DNA of 64,000 nucleotides from Lineus longissimus. Its lineage: Eukaryota > Nemertea > Pilidiophora > Heteronemertea > Lineidae. Positions 1 through 9,186 of the stretch are shown here, piece after piece. The stretch is taken from NCBI RefSeq assembly GCF_910592395.1, contig NC_088309.1, positions 16,682,599-16,746,598 of the forward strand. Reading direction: 5' to 3'. The first letter of the stretch is position 1; every line of letters begins with the position of its first letter. The notes under the pieces were generated by a model that saw nothing but the letters and a program-made list of their open reading frames with translations, was not told the origin of the DNA and made no database searches. Position numbers and translations under genes: made by a program.

Positions 1-102
1 CAAGCCAGAGAAAATAATCTTATGCGATCTGGTGACTCAGATCAGCCACTCTTACATTTTTCTTATTCAGCATCATTGATGGACACTATATTATATTTCC
101 AG

Positions 103-251
103 GATTCTACCTGCTGTGATGCATTTTAATGAAAACAGCCAGCGCCAGCAGTCGAAACGGAAAGATGGAACAGAGCAGTGGTCTGTCTCCTACATGAAGT
201 ATGGGAAGGGGCAGCCAATTGGAAAAGAAATCAAGACGCCTGTCACATACG
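103..251 (+). CDS. Penultimate coding exon of an unrecognised gene
   Basis: Internal exon of a gene that begins left of the window. It follows a pyrimidine-rich acceptor (TATTTCCAG) and ends at CATACG/GTAAGG. The open frame starts one base into the exon (phase 2 entry) and leaves one base at the end (phase 1), which joins in frame to the exon at 441. The ~49 residues are polar, with HFNENSQRQQ followed by a lysine/glutamine-rich stretch and YMKYGKGQPIG. I do not recognise the family with confidence; the pattern vaguely resembles carboxy-terminal segments of large uncharacterised invertebrate proteins. No function is assigned. Confidence 0.6.
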
Positions 252-440
252 GTAAGGGAATTCTGAGCAGTAAGTTGTTGTCAATTATTGAAACTGTAGT
301 TTGAATAAAGAATGCATTGGTCCATCCATGAGCTCGATATTGGTTAACAGGTCTGCCTATACAAGTATGTTCAATATGGCAACATCTTTAGGTATGTTTT
401 TGACCCATGATAACAAGTACAAATTTGTTTGCAATTGCAG

Positions 441-634
441 GCTACGTCGAAGAATGTTTGGAGGAAGTGCTCAAACTAAGGGATGCCGTACCTTCAATCA
501 CAAAAGCTGCTGCCCAACTGAAGCAACAGCCTGCTCCACCACTGAATATCACAGATACATTCGAGAGGCAGGACAAAGAAGCAGTTATTGCTGCACGGAG
601 GAGCAGATTCAGGAATCTGAACTTTTCAGCATGA
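441..634 (+). CDS. Terminal coding exon of the same unrecognised gene
   Basis: Begins after the acceptor GCAATTGCAG with phase 1 entry, which exactly complements the phase 1 donor at 251, and runs open to TGA at 632-634. It encodes about 64 residues: an acidic/leucine-rich helix-like start (YVEECLEEVLKLRD), an alanine/glutamine-rich middle, and a basic end (RRSRFRNLNFSA). A polyadenylation signal AATAAA lies at 650-655, 15 bases after the stop, supporting a true gene end. The product is unidentified. The phase match and the poly(A) signal are the main evidence. Confidence 0.62.
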
Positions 635-639
635 AGGTA

Positions 640-1150
640 TTGTGAACTGAATAAAATCTCCACGCTTTCTTCTGTATTGGACAGAGGGTAATATCTGATT
701 TTCCAACCTTTCTGAATAAGGGAGTTGCCTTAGTACTGTGATAAGCTTTGTTGCTTTCCTTTGGATCTTTTCGAAACTGATCCTGTGCTCCTTCTTCTTC
801 CTAAGACCTAGAGCCTGGCTACAGTATTCAAGGTGTGGCCTCACTAATGCTATTTATAGTTTCTTGATTACACTTACAGATGGTGATCTGGAGGAAATTG
901 ACCTTTTAATCAACCCACAGCACTTTTCAGCCTCTGAGGTTTCTAATGGAGATGCTGTATCTTGAGCTGCAAGATTGTACCGGAAATCTTGGTTATTGCT
1001 ACCGGTATGCATGACTTTACTCTTTTTGGTGTTTGGTGGCATCAGCCATTTATCACACCAATCTGCAATGTTGTTTATATCCCTCTTTAGAGTCAATGAT
1101 TCCTCACTCTTCTCTTAGCATCTTAGGGTCATCAGCTAACATATATGAAG
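640..1150 (-). pseudogene. Degenerate LINE reverse-transcriptase fragment
   Basis: Two minus-strand reading frames, about 1096-854 and 844-626, encode consecutive pieces of the carboxy-terminal part of a non-LTR reverse transcriptase. Visible landmarks are DWCDKWLMPPNTKKSKVMHTGS (family pattern: W..KW....N..K..V...G) and then RPHLEYCSQALG followed by IQRKATKLI...LPYSERL (family pattern: RP.LEY..q.W.......l...Q.rat.li..l..l.Y..RL). The frames are broken and there is no catalytic core or endonuclease, so this is a dead 5'-truncated copy. It abuts the 3' end of the preceding gene in the opposite orientation. Confidence 0.72.
650..655 (+). promoter_or_regulatory. Polyadenylation signal AATAAA
   Basis: Canonical hexamer 15 bases downstream of the stop codon at 632-634; suits 3' end formation of the upstream gene. 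Confidence 0.5.
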
Positions 1151-1454
1151 GTGAATTGATACTCCCTGGGATGTCGTAAACGTAGGATAGGACTAAGGTT
1201 GGGCTGGTGAAAAACCATTCAGTTGTCGGACTCTCTTGGTGTATCCATACTGGAGAGAAACCATTAAGGTTTGTCAGTATGTTTGACAGTATAAGTCAAT
1301 GGGTATTTTGGAGTGTAAAGGATAGAAGACAAAAAAACTTGGTTACTTCTCACAGCATTTAAATATTGTTGAAATAAGTTATACATCAATGTCAAATGTC
1401 CGTCTCACTGAGGTGATGTAAATATAATGTGTGTGTATATATATATTATTATAA

Positions 1455-2000
1455 TCTGTTATCTAGTGCAATCAACTGTCATATCAAGACTGGATCATTG
1501 TAACAGCCTGCTCGTTGGTGCCGATGAAAATGTACTTGATAAGCTACAAAAGGTTCAGAATCACGCAGCTCGAGTAATCACAGCGACGCGTAAACGTGAA
1601 CATTTTACCCCCGTGCTGAGAAGTCTACATTGGCTTCCAATCCGTGAACGTATAGAGTTCAAGACAATGCTCCTCATATACAAAGCAAGAAACGGACTTG
1701 TCCCTGCTTACATATCCGAGCTCCTCCCATCCTGTGATTCCGGGCGATCCCTGAGGTCCGAAGACAAATGTCTCCTGAGGATCCCCAGGTATCGCCTGGA
1801 GACGTACGGTGGCAGGAGCTTCCTTGTACAGGCGGCCAGACTTTGGAATGAGCTCAGCATTGAGATTGAAAAGGCTAAGACTGTTGCTATTTTCAGGTGA
1901 GGGCTAAAAACCCATCTGTTCAGACGATATTTTGAAACACCGCATTAGAGCAAAATTTGGATTTTGCGGTAAATAAATGTAAATTTCAATTCAATTCAAT
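1455..2000 (+). pseudogene. CR1/L2-type LINE 3' end (RT C-terminus plus tail)
   Basis: A plus-strand frame from about 1455 reads SRLDHCNSLLVG, then LQKVQNHAARVITATRK, LRSLHWLPIRERIEFK, YKARNGLVPAYISELL and FLVQAARLWNEL. These are the signature blocks of the RT carboxy terminus in CR1/L2-like LINEs. A TGA at about 1898-1900 interrupts it, and the same frame resumes with GLKTHLFRRYFE, the usual terminal block, so a single nonsense mutation is seen. The fragment ends in short ATTCAATTCAAT repeats near 2000, as expected for a LINE 3' tail. 5' truncated and inactive. Confidence 0.8.
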
Positions 2001-2048
2001 GATAATGGATGTAAATATAATGTATAAATATAATCATGTAAATGTAAA

Positions 2049-2242
2049 TATGTGACTCGTCACACCAAAACCAGGCGCATGTCGCACAGAAGATGAGCCT
2101 AAATGACACCAGAAGATAATGGGAGAAATTGATGTGCTCATATTTCACAAAAGGCAGACAATAGAGAAATTAACAAACAGTCCGTCTCAACCTGCCAAGC
2201 TCAGAGCGACATGCGCCTGGTTTTGCTGTGACGGATCACATA
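2049..2242. mobile_element. Small TIR element (MITE), copy 1
   Basis: A ~194 bp segment with inverted ends: TATGTGACTCGTCACA at the left, TGTGACGGATCACATA at the right, and inner arms CCAGGCGCATGTCGC / GCGACATGCGCCTGG. The interior is non-coding. A second copy with the same interior lies at 58708-58904, which shows mobility. The TA at both edges suggests a TA target duplication, as in Tc1/mariner relatives; this is inferred. Confidence 0.72.
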
Positions 2243-2870
2243 ATGATACATACAATTCTGTGATATTAATTGAAAGAGAATGAAATGATTAAAAAGCTGT
2301 ATATCACATGACTCCTCTGTGGAAAATAGATTCTTGCTTGATGACAAGCTACCTATTTCATTCAGGGGACATATGAATCAGGAAAGAAGACATAGCCTAC
2401 TTACTCATTTACTGGCTCCTCGTCACCTATAGGGCACTGATCCTTAAAATAAATCCAGAAGGAGCATTCTAGATCATGACGATTAAGACAGTTTACATCA
2501 AAACCATCATGTTCTATAAATAGAAATAGAATACACCCAAGTCCCTCCTCCTGAATTTTGCTTTCAATCGGCCCACTCTCCTGACAACACCTGCTCTCCC
2601 TGCCAGTAGCCATAGGCAGACAGTTTCCACATTGACACCTGAATAATATAAGAATTTAAGATCTTCATTTCAACTTGCACCAAAAACCTTCATCACAGCT
2701 GAACATGCGGATATACCCGCTTTGCCCTTGCACCCAACTACTACACAATCTGGAGAACCCAGGACCACGACACTTTTCTGAAAAGACGTTTAGGTTGAAC
2801 TGTTGGTAATAGATGGCACTATATGACCGCATACTCTGGCTCGCGCGGTATTCGCGCGGTATACTTGCCT
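2243..2870. other. No gene or repeat recognised
   Basis: AT-rich sequence between the MITE and the inverted-repeat element. The only long frames (for example 2613-2401, minus) have no recognisable motif or splice context. Confidence 0.4.
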
Positions 2871-3010
2871 CACATGTTTTTGTGAAAGAGGACGTCGAAG
2901 AACGCGTTCGTATATAGAAACAGACGTTGGGTGGCACTCGAGACGGCTCGTTCACATTTGTGGAAATGCGGCTAAGATGGAGGAAGTTTTGCTCTGGTTT
3001 AGCGAAGAAG

Positions 3011-4051
3011 AAATGAAATGGCCAGGGCCATTGTGCTCACCTCATGTGGAGGAAAGATGGATAAAGAGCATGGTCTTGTGTCATGTAGTGTTAGGTTTGA
3101 TGTAGGTCCAAGCAATTACAATTTCCCCAAAATGGCCAATTTACAGTACATTCGACCTCTGTGACCTTGAAAAGTAGGTCAAATCAAAGAAGACCCGGGT
3201 GACACATTGAATGGTTGTTAGAATTAGATGTACCTATGATATAAAATTGGTGCCAATCGGGCAAGTCATTACTAGGAATAATGGCATTTTGAAGAATTTA
3301 GGATTTGGCCCCCTCCCTGGAGGCCAAATGGCAAATCAGATCGCACCAAACTTCGGTACCTGAGATCACCTGACCAAGGGGTACATGTGTACTTAATTTA
3401 TGATCAATAGTCATTGCAGTTAAGAAACGTGCCATAGTTACGGCCTGACGGCCAATTTACGCCATTTGACCTCTGTGACCTTGACAAGAAGGTCAAATTA
3501 AAAACCTGTGTGACATATACTGTATGGTGGTTAGATGTACCCATGATATCAAATTGGTGGCAATCGGGCAAGAAGTTAAGGAATAATCACATTTTTAAGG
3601 TTTTTGGATTTTGCCCCCTGGTGGTCAAGTGGTGAATCATATTGGACCAAACTTCGGTCCCTAAAATCACCTGACTAAGGGGTAAATGTGTACCAAATTT
3701 GGTATCAATAGTCATTGCAGTTTAGAAACGTGCCATCATTACATCCTAACGGCTAATTTACACCATTTGACCTCTGTGACCTTGAAAAGGAGGTCAAATC
3801 AAAAACCCGGAGGATATATGATGCACCTTTGCTAGAAGTACCTACCATATTTTTTTCAAAATTTCCCGACTACTATTAAGGGAGATATTGCATATTTTCA
3901 CTTTTAACGTTTGGCCCCCTGGTGGCCAAACCATGAAACGAATCGGACCGAAACTTGGTCTCCCAGGTGTCATTACATAAGGGTACATGTGTACCAAGTT
4001 TCAACTCAATAGCTCTAACAGTTACGAAACGTGCCCTGCTAACGGACGACG

Positions 4052-4089
<38 letters not shown>

Positions 4090-4145
4090 ACGACGGACGC
4101 CACGGTATGGGATAAGCTCACCTCTGCTAAGAGGTGAGCTAAAAA
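3011..4145 (+). mobile_element. Family R repeat, copy 1 (complete)
   Basis: Reference copy. It starts AAATGAAATGGCCAGGGCC and ends in the 26-base hairpin AGCTCACCTCT-gcta-AGAGGTGAGCT followed by a short A run. Inside are three related modules of about 300 bp. Each has TGACCTCTGTGACCTTGA or a close variant (3153-3170, 3467-3484, 3768-3785), and two have a CCACCAGGGGGC core in reverse complement (about 3613-3625 and 3914-3927). A variable (GAC)n tract at about 4041-4099 precedes the terminal hairpin. There is no transposase, no convincing target duplication and no pol III boxes, so the class is undetermined. Confidence 0.85.
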
Positions 4146-4249
4146 GCTTTAATATTGTTTGCGTTGTAAGCGCAGTTGGCGGTAATTTCTTACTAGTATA
4201 TTCGTGATTAGCACTAGCAGTTGTTAAGCATAGTGATAGCCTAGTTATA

Positions 4250-4591
4250 ATGTCAAGTGACATGAGTGATGATGCAGATGACGTTCGCAGAAGGAACACA
4301 CATCGGATGGTTGACCTTCTGCAAGAGATGCTGGTCATCGTGCGGGATCAGAACAATCATGATCAACCCGGACCTGGTCACAGAACCAGCATGCCCCGCC
4401 TCCCTAGACCTGCTGCTGGCACTAGCCTGACTAGGCCTAACAACGTTAGTGATGATGGCAACCCACGCCCTCCTCCTCCTGGCGTCCTGCTCTTTCCACT
4501 GCTTGCCCTGATGGACGCCGTGCTGCCCGTGGGCATGTTGGCCATGCCCCTGTCACTTGTTCGAGCTTGGGAAATGCACTGGAAAATATAA
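4250..4591 (+). other. Open frame inside the foldback element, uncertain coding
   Basis: A 113-codon frame starting MSSDMSDDADDVRRRN, followed by a leucine-rich stretch (MVDLLQEMLVIVRDQ), then a proline-rich part and a hydrophobic tail. The first ~60 residues look protein-like: acidic start, then a possible amphipathic helix. No domain is recognisable and no splice sites were identified. It may be the remnant of a transposon-encoded accessory protein. The minus-strand frame over the same DNA is considered a shadow. Confidence 0.25.
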
Positions 4592-4870
4592 TTGAAGGCA
4601 TTTCCACAAATGTGAACGAGCCGTCTCGAGCGCCACCCAACATCTGTTCTTATATACGACCGCGTTCTTCGACGTCCTCTTTCACAAAAACATGTGAGGC
4701 AAGTTTGCGCGAGCGCCACCCAACGTCTATATGTGATACGACTGCTTACAAAAACATGTGAAGACGTCTATTTGAGGCACGACCGCGCACAGAAAAACAT
4801 GTAAAGCGCCACCCAACGTCTATTCGAGGTACGACTGCTTTTTTGCTGTTTTCACGGCCCATAGCCTCCG

Positions 4871-5426
4871 AAGCTGGTACAACATCAGGGAACAACGATG
4901 TTATGAATCATAGCAAAAAATATATAAATGTTATGTCCGCATCGTTTGTGGCTCTGGATGGCGAACCACTGGTCGAATTTCTTTGAAGTTTGGTTTTTAT
5001 TGATCTTCACCTAAAAACCAAACAGGATCTCTTCATTTTAGTAACCATAGTATTAGTAATGAAAAAAATCTTTTGTATATTGTATTTCTGTTCATTGACG
5101 AAGTGCATTGAATTTGGACATTTTCCACTCTGTATGTATCCTCTTGCAAACAGGGCCTACAATACGACTTCTCCTTACGCATGTTTCATTGAGGGAGTAA
5201 GTATGTTTCGAGTGAAATGGCCTGATATTGTCAGGATGCTCTGTATGAAGTGTCAAGTTATTATTTTTTTGTGTCCATCATCTCATGTGCCAAGAACGAA
5301 TGCGAAATATCCAGAAACAAAATATGGTCTATCCAGGGATCCTCCAAGTGACCATTAGACTTCGCTGAAGAAATGTTTTTAATTTCTGCACTAAGAATGC
5401 TGAACCCCTAAACTCCAGGATCTGTA
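4871..5426. other. No gene or repeat recognised
   Basis: AT-rich. The 4990-5358 plus frame is hydrophobic (VTIVLVMKKIFCILYFCSLTK) but lacks an ATG context, splice signals or a recognisable motif; treated as non-coding. Confidence 0.4.
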
Positions 5427-7233
5427 AAAAAATGGCCAGGGCCATTGTGCTCACCTCATGTGGAGGAAAGATGGATAAAGAGCATGGTCTTGTGTCATGT
5501 AGTGTTAGGTTTGATGTAGGTCCAAGCAATTACAATTTCCCCAAAATGGCCAATTTACAGTACATTCGACCTCTGTGACCTTGAAAAGTAGGTCAAATCA
5601 AAGAAGACCCGGGTGACACATTGAATGGTTGTTAGAATTAGATGTACCTATGATATAAAATTGGTGCCAATCGGGCAAGTCATTACTAGGAATAATGGCA
5701 TTTTGAAGAATTTAGGATTTGGCGCCCTCCCTGGAGGCCAAACGGCAAATCAGATCGCACCAAACTTCGGTACCTGAGATCACCTGACCAAGGGATACAT
5801 GTGTACTTAATTTGTGATCAATAGTCATTGCAGTTAAAGGGAATGGCCCGCCAAAAAATGGGGAGTTTTGGACGGCCCGGTCAAAACCTTAGGCGGGAAT
5901 AAGGTTTCATTGATAAATATAAGGAGTTTCAAGGCCCCCAAATCACTTGTAAGGTTCAATAGATACTGGCCTTTCATTGGTTTACCGTCTGCGTATCATT
6001 TACATACTCTCATTTTGAAAAATATGACAATATTTACGATCACGTTATTGATTTTTGCAACATTTTCGGTAACGCGCCCCTTGCGGATCTGTAAGGTACC
6101 ATTCGGATGCTTGAAAAATGCTTGTCTCGTCGATTCGCTCGCGGATAAACGCATCAGGTTGACTGCAGCAACTTTTAATTGTTGGAGACAGAGAAGGAAG
6201 GAATATGATTATCAGTTTGATGAAAACTTTGCAAAGTTTCTTCTTGGGACTCGAAATCCATACTACTATTCTCTCCATTTTCCATTTTCTCCTCTCTCCA
6301 ACTCACTACTATCGCTATTGACTGCGTAACATACACTAACATTCTTTCGCTATCATTGCTAACTTCATTTACTAGAACACTGGCCTCTTTGTAGCCGATT
6401 ATGTAACCCATAGTGGAAACACCTGACAGCGCCGCCCGGCATGATCCACGTGCTACTGGCATATTTATAACTCGTAGTAAATAAGGTTGTAAAAATATGC
6501 AAATGAGATGCCGTATATGGAAACCATGACGTCACTAAGCAGTTCTTATTTCTGCTACGGGTGGCGCTGTTGCTTGCTTCTGGAGGCGCTATTCAACCTC
6601 TTTAAGAAACGTGCCATAGTTACGGCCTGACGGCGAATTTACGCCATTTGACCTCTGTGACCTTGACAAGAAGGTCAAATTAAAAACCTGTGTGACATAT
6701 ACTGTATGGTGGTTAGATGTACCCATGATATCAAATTGGTGGCAATCGGGCAAGAAGTTAAGGAATAATCACATTTTTAAGGTTTTTGGATTTTGCCCCC
6801 TGGTGGTAAAGTGGTGAATCATATTGGACCAAACTTCGGTCCCTGAGATCACCTGACTAAGGGGTAAATGTGTACCAAATTTGGTATCAATAGTCATTGC
6901 AGTTTAGAAACGTGCCATCGTTACATCCTAACGGCCAATTTACACCATTTGACCTCTGTGACCTTGAAAAGGAGGTCAAATCAAAAACCCGGAGAATATA
7001 TGATGCACCTTTGCTAGAAGTACCTACCATATTATTTTCAAAATTTCCCGACTACTATTAAGGGAGATATTGCATATTTTCACTTTTAACGTTTGGCCCC
7101 CTGGTGGCCAAACCATGAAACGAATCGGACCGAAACTTGGTCTCCAAGGTGTCATTACATAAGGGTACATGTGTACCAAGTTTCAACTCAATAGCTTAAA
7201 CAGTTACGAAACGTGCCCTGCTAACGGACGACG

Positions 7234-7313
<80 letters not shown>

Positions 7314-7369
7314 ACGACGGACGCCACGGTATGGGATAAGCTCACCTCTGCTAAGAGGTGAGCTAAAAA
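5427..7369 (+). mobile_element. Family R repeat, copy 2, split by a TTAA insertion
   Basis: Starts AAAATGGCCAGGGCCATTG and follows copy 1 closely until 5837, is interrupted by unrelated DNA to 6605, and then resumes in register to the terminal hairpin at 7336-7364. The GAC tract (about 7226-7312) is the longest among the copies. The uninterrupted copies give the empty site for the insertion. Confidence 0.85.
5838..6605. mobile_element. Insertion with TTAA target duplication inside R copy 2
   Basis: Other R copies read GCAGTTAAGAAACGTGCC at this point. Here GCAGTTAA (TTAA 5834-5837) is followed by 764 bp of foreign sequence and then CTTTAAGAAACGTGCC (TTAA 6602-6605), giving a clean 4 bp TTAA duplication. 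Ends are AGGGAATGGC at the left and, reversed, AGAGGTTGAATAGC at the right: only a weak inverted repeat. A TTAA duplication is the hallmark of piggyBac-type insertion, so this is probably a non-autonomous piggyBac relative. No transposase motif was found. Confidence 0.75.
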
Positions 7370-7897
7370 ACAACTTCAAGAGACCGTAGTGAGCCAGCCC
7401 TCTGAAAACGCCTCACAGAGATTCAACATTCAGGTGGTTCTGAAAAGGGGATGGTCACTTAGCAATTTGGTTTACATACATTTTACCAAGTCAAATTTTA
7501 CACAGCTGGAAATAACTTTGAAATAAAATTATATAGTTAAGTTAGATTGTACTTGTAGGTCCTAGTACAATATGGGTAGGTGTGAGAGAAACATTTATTA
7601 GAATTGATGATTTTATTAGACAAATCATGTGAAAAAGTAAAGTTTCTTATAAAGGCAAGAAAAATGATGCCACAGCCAAACAAAAGGCAGTCAGTGACTG
7701 ATAGGATCAACCATATGAAAATATTGAGCATCGTCATTTACCAACATCAATGTAAAATTAGGGAAAATGAATTAACTTGGCGAGAATGCAGCAACAGGGC
7801 AAGACACTTGTTGGAACAGCAACCATTTGTGGTCAATTATGAATTGAAGTTGTCCAGCTCTCTATGGCTCATGCTTGGTTAGTTTCTTTAAAATGTG
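7370..7897. other. No gene recognised
   Basis: Unique AT-rich sequence between R copy 2 and the Ngaro element. The plus frame 7604-7882 has no recognisable domain or signals. Confidence 0.4.
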
Positions 7898-7965
7898 TAT
7901 CCAAGGTGTTGTGACGTCACGCTGGCACGCGAGTCCCACATTTCCTTGCATTCTGTTTTTGGAAG
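7898..7965 (+). repeat. Ngaro split direct repeat A1
   Basis: Starts TATCCAAGGTGTTGTGACGT and matches 15539-15605 for about 66 bp with a few differences, diverging after TTTTTGGAAG. It marks the 5' end of the element. Confidence 0.85.
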
Positions 7966-8179
7966 CCGCCCGGAACGGTCGTTCAAGCCCATTGCTAAGG
8001 AGGGCTTCTTTGTGTGCATGTCTGGAGGGCAGCCTGGTGCGGACTTTCAGCGTAGTCTGTACATGTTGTCCCGGGCATGTATGCATGGAAATGCCTCTCT
8101 CGCATTGTGTTTCAGGTGGTATTTTCGAAGCAGAATGTGGTTCAGCTGGAGGCTCTTCGACACGGAGAGTTTACCGGCT

Positions 8180-8550
8180 AACCCGTCTATCCAGGGGATA
8201 GACAGACTGTCCGGTGGGCCAGTCACCCGTCCGTGGGGACGGAACCGTGCCGGCGGGCCGGTTAGTCTATCCGGGGGATAGACAGATTGTCAAGGGACAG
8301 TCACCCGTCCGTGGGGACGGAACCGTGCCGGCGGGCCAGTTAGTCTATCCGGGGGATAGACAGTCTATCCGGGGGATAGACAGACTGTCCAGGGACAGTT
8401 ACCCGTCCGTGGGGACGGAACCGTGCTGGCGAGCCGGTTAGTCTATCCGGGGATAGACAGACTGTCCAGGGAACAGTACCCGTTCGTGGGGACGGAAATC
8501 TACCGGCGGGCCGGTTAGTCTATCCAGGAGATAGACAGACTGTCCAGGGA
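8180..8550 (+). repeat. Tandem hairpin array in the Ngaro 5' region
   Basis: Four to five imperfect units of about 80 bp. Each contains the palindrome GTCTATCC..GGATAGAC and the palindrome CCGTCCGTGGGGACGG followed by a GCCGGCGGGCC segment. The repeated TCTATCCGGGGGATAGACAG spacing makes each unit a strong stem-loop. Reading frames across it are by-products. Tandem 5' leader repeats in retroelements often hold promoter activity; that role is only an inference here. Confidence 0.85.
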
Positions 8551-9186
8551 ACATGGTCATACTTAAATATTGATTCTGACCTAGTACATGTACAGTACGT
8601 TCATCCACTAGAAGATTGGGTTTAATATCAGGTGCGGAATTATCGCAATGAATCTTTGGTGAGGTTATCAAGGGCCTGCTCTAGGAAGCTGGTTGGGATT
8701 CCGGTGGCTCAGTCTAGAGGGAGGGCGTTCTTTTCTTTACCACGGGGAGTAATGGTTATACGGTGGTACTGGAAACTAGTGCGGAACCTCCCTAATGGCT
8801 TTAGTTGGGCTTAGCTTAGACGTACATTGAGGTGTGGCCAGTCATGCTCGCAAGCGTTTTTTCATAGTGTCTTCATGGTCAACAGAGGTCGCAGACAAAG
8901 GCGAGGCAGGTCTCCAGCATATTTAGCCCTCAATTGGAGATTAAGGCGTAAACTCTATACAAATACAATAAACCTGGTGATGACAGGGACGTAACAGAGT
9001 GCGTAATATGAGCAAGTGTTACATGTAGTGCTTGAACGCTCAGGCCGTGTGTCAGAGGTAACGATCTGATTACCCAACTAGGACCATCAACCCTATTGGA
9101 AAGGGTGTTCCGAATGCGGCGAAGGCACTTCTGGTTTGGCACGCACCAGTAGCACGCTTACGAGAATTTTCTTTTTTATCACGGAA
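8551..9186 (+). other. Ngaro 5' leader without a recognised gene
   Basis: Sequence between the tandem array and the first plausible gag ATG at 9187. No convincing open frame. Confidence 0.45.

Larger units (their letters stand above)
2871..4705. mobile_element. Foldback-like element with ~105 bp inverted arms enclosing R copy 1
   Basis: The segment 2871-2976 reappears in reverse complement at 4599-4705 with only a few differences; shared landmarks are CTTGCCTCACATG / CATGTGAGGCAAG and GTTCACATTTGTGGAAATGC / its complement. Between the arms lie R copy 1 and about 450 bp of unique sequence. Beyond the right arm, to about 4850, a shorter motif containing GCGCCACCCAACGTCTAT repeats in tandem. 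The arrangement resembles a foldback transposon, with R either nested in it or captured. Alternative: two independent inverted insertions of one short repeat. Confidence 0.5.

Noticed and set aside
3876-4338. Arg- or Ser-rich open frames over the GAC tract, and the recurrent frame containing VRAIELKLGTHVPLC
   Set aside because: They appear in every R copy because the repeat and its (GAC)n tract are free of stops in those frames; start and end differ between copies and nothing suggests protein-level selection.
4990-5358. Hydrophobic 122-codon frame
   Set aside because: AT-rich DNA gives hydrophobic frames by chance; no homologous motif or splice signals were seen.
8214-8441. Frame with repeated GQSPVRGDGTVPAG
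   Set aside because: By-product of the Ngaro leader tandem array.
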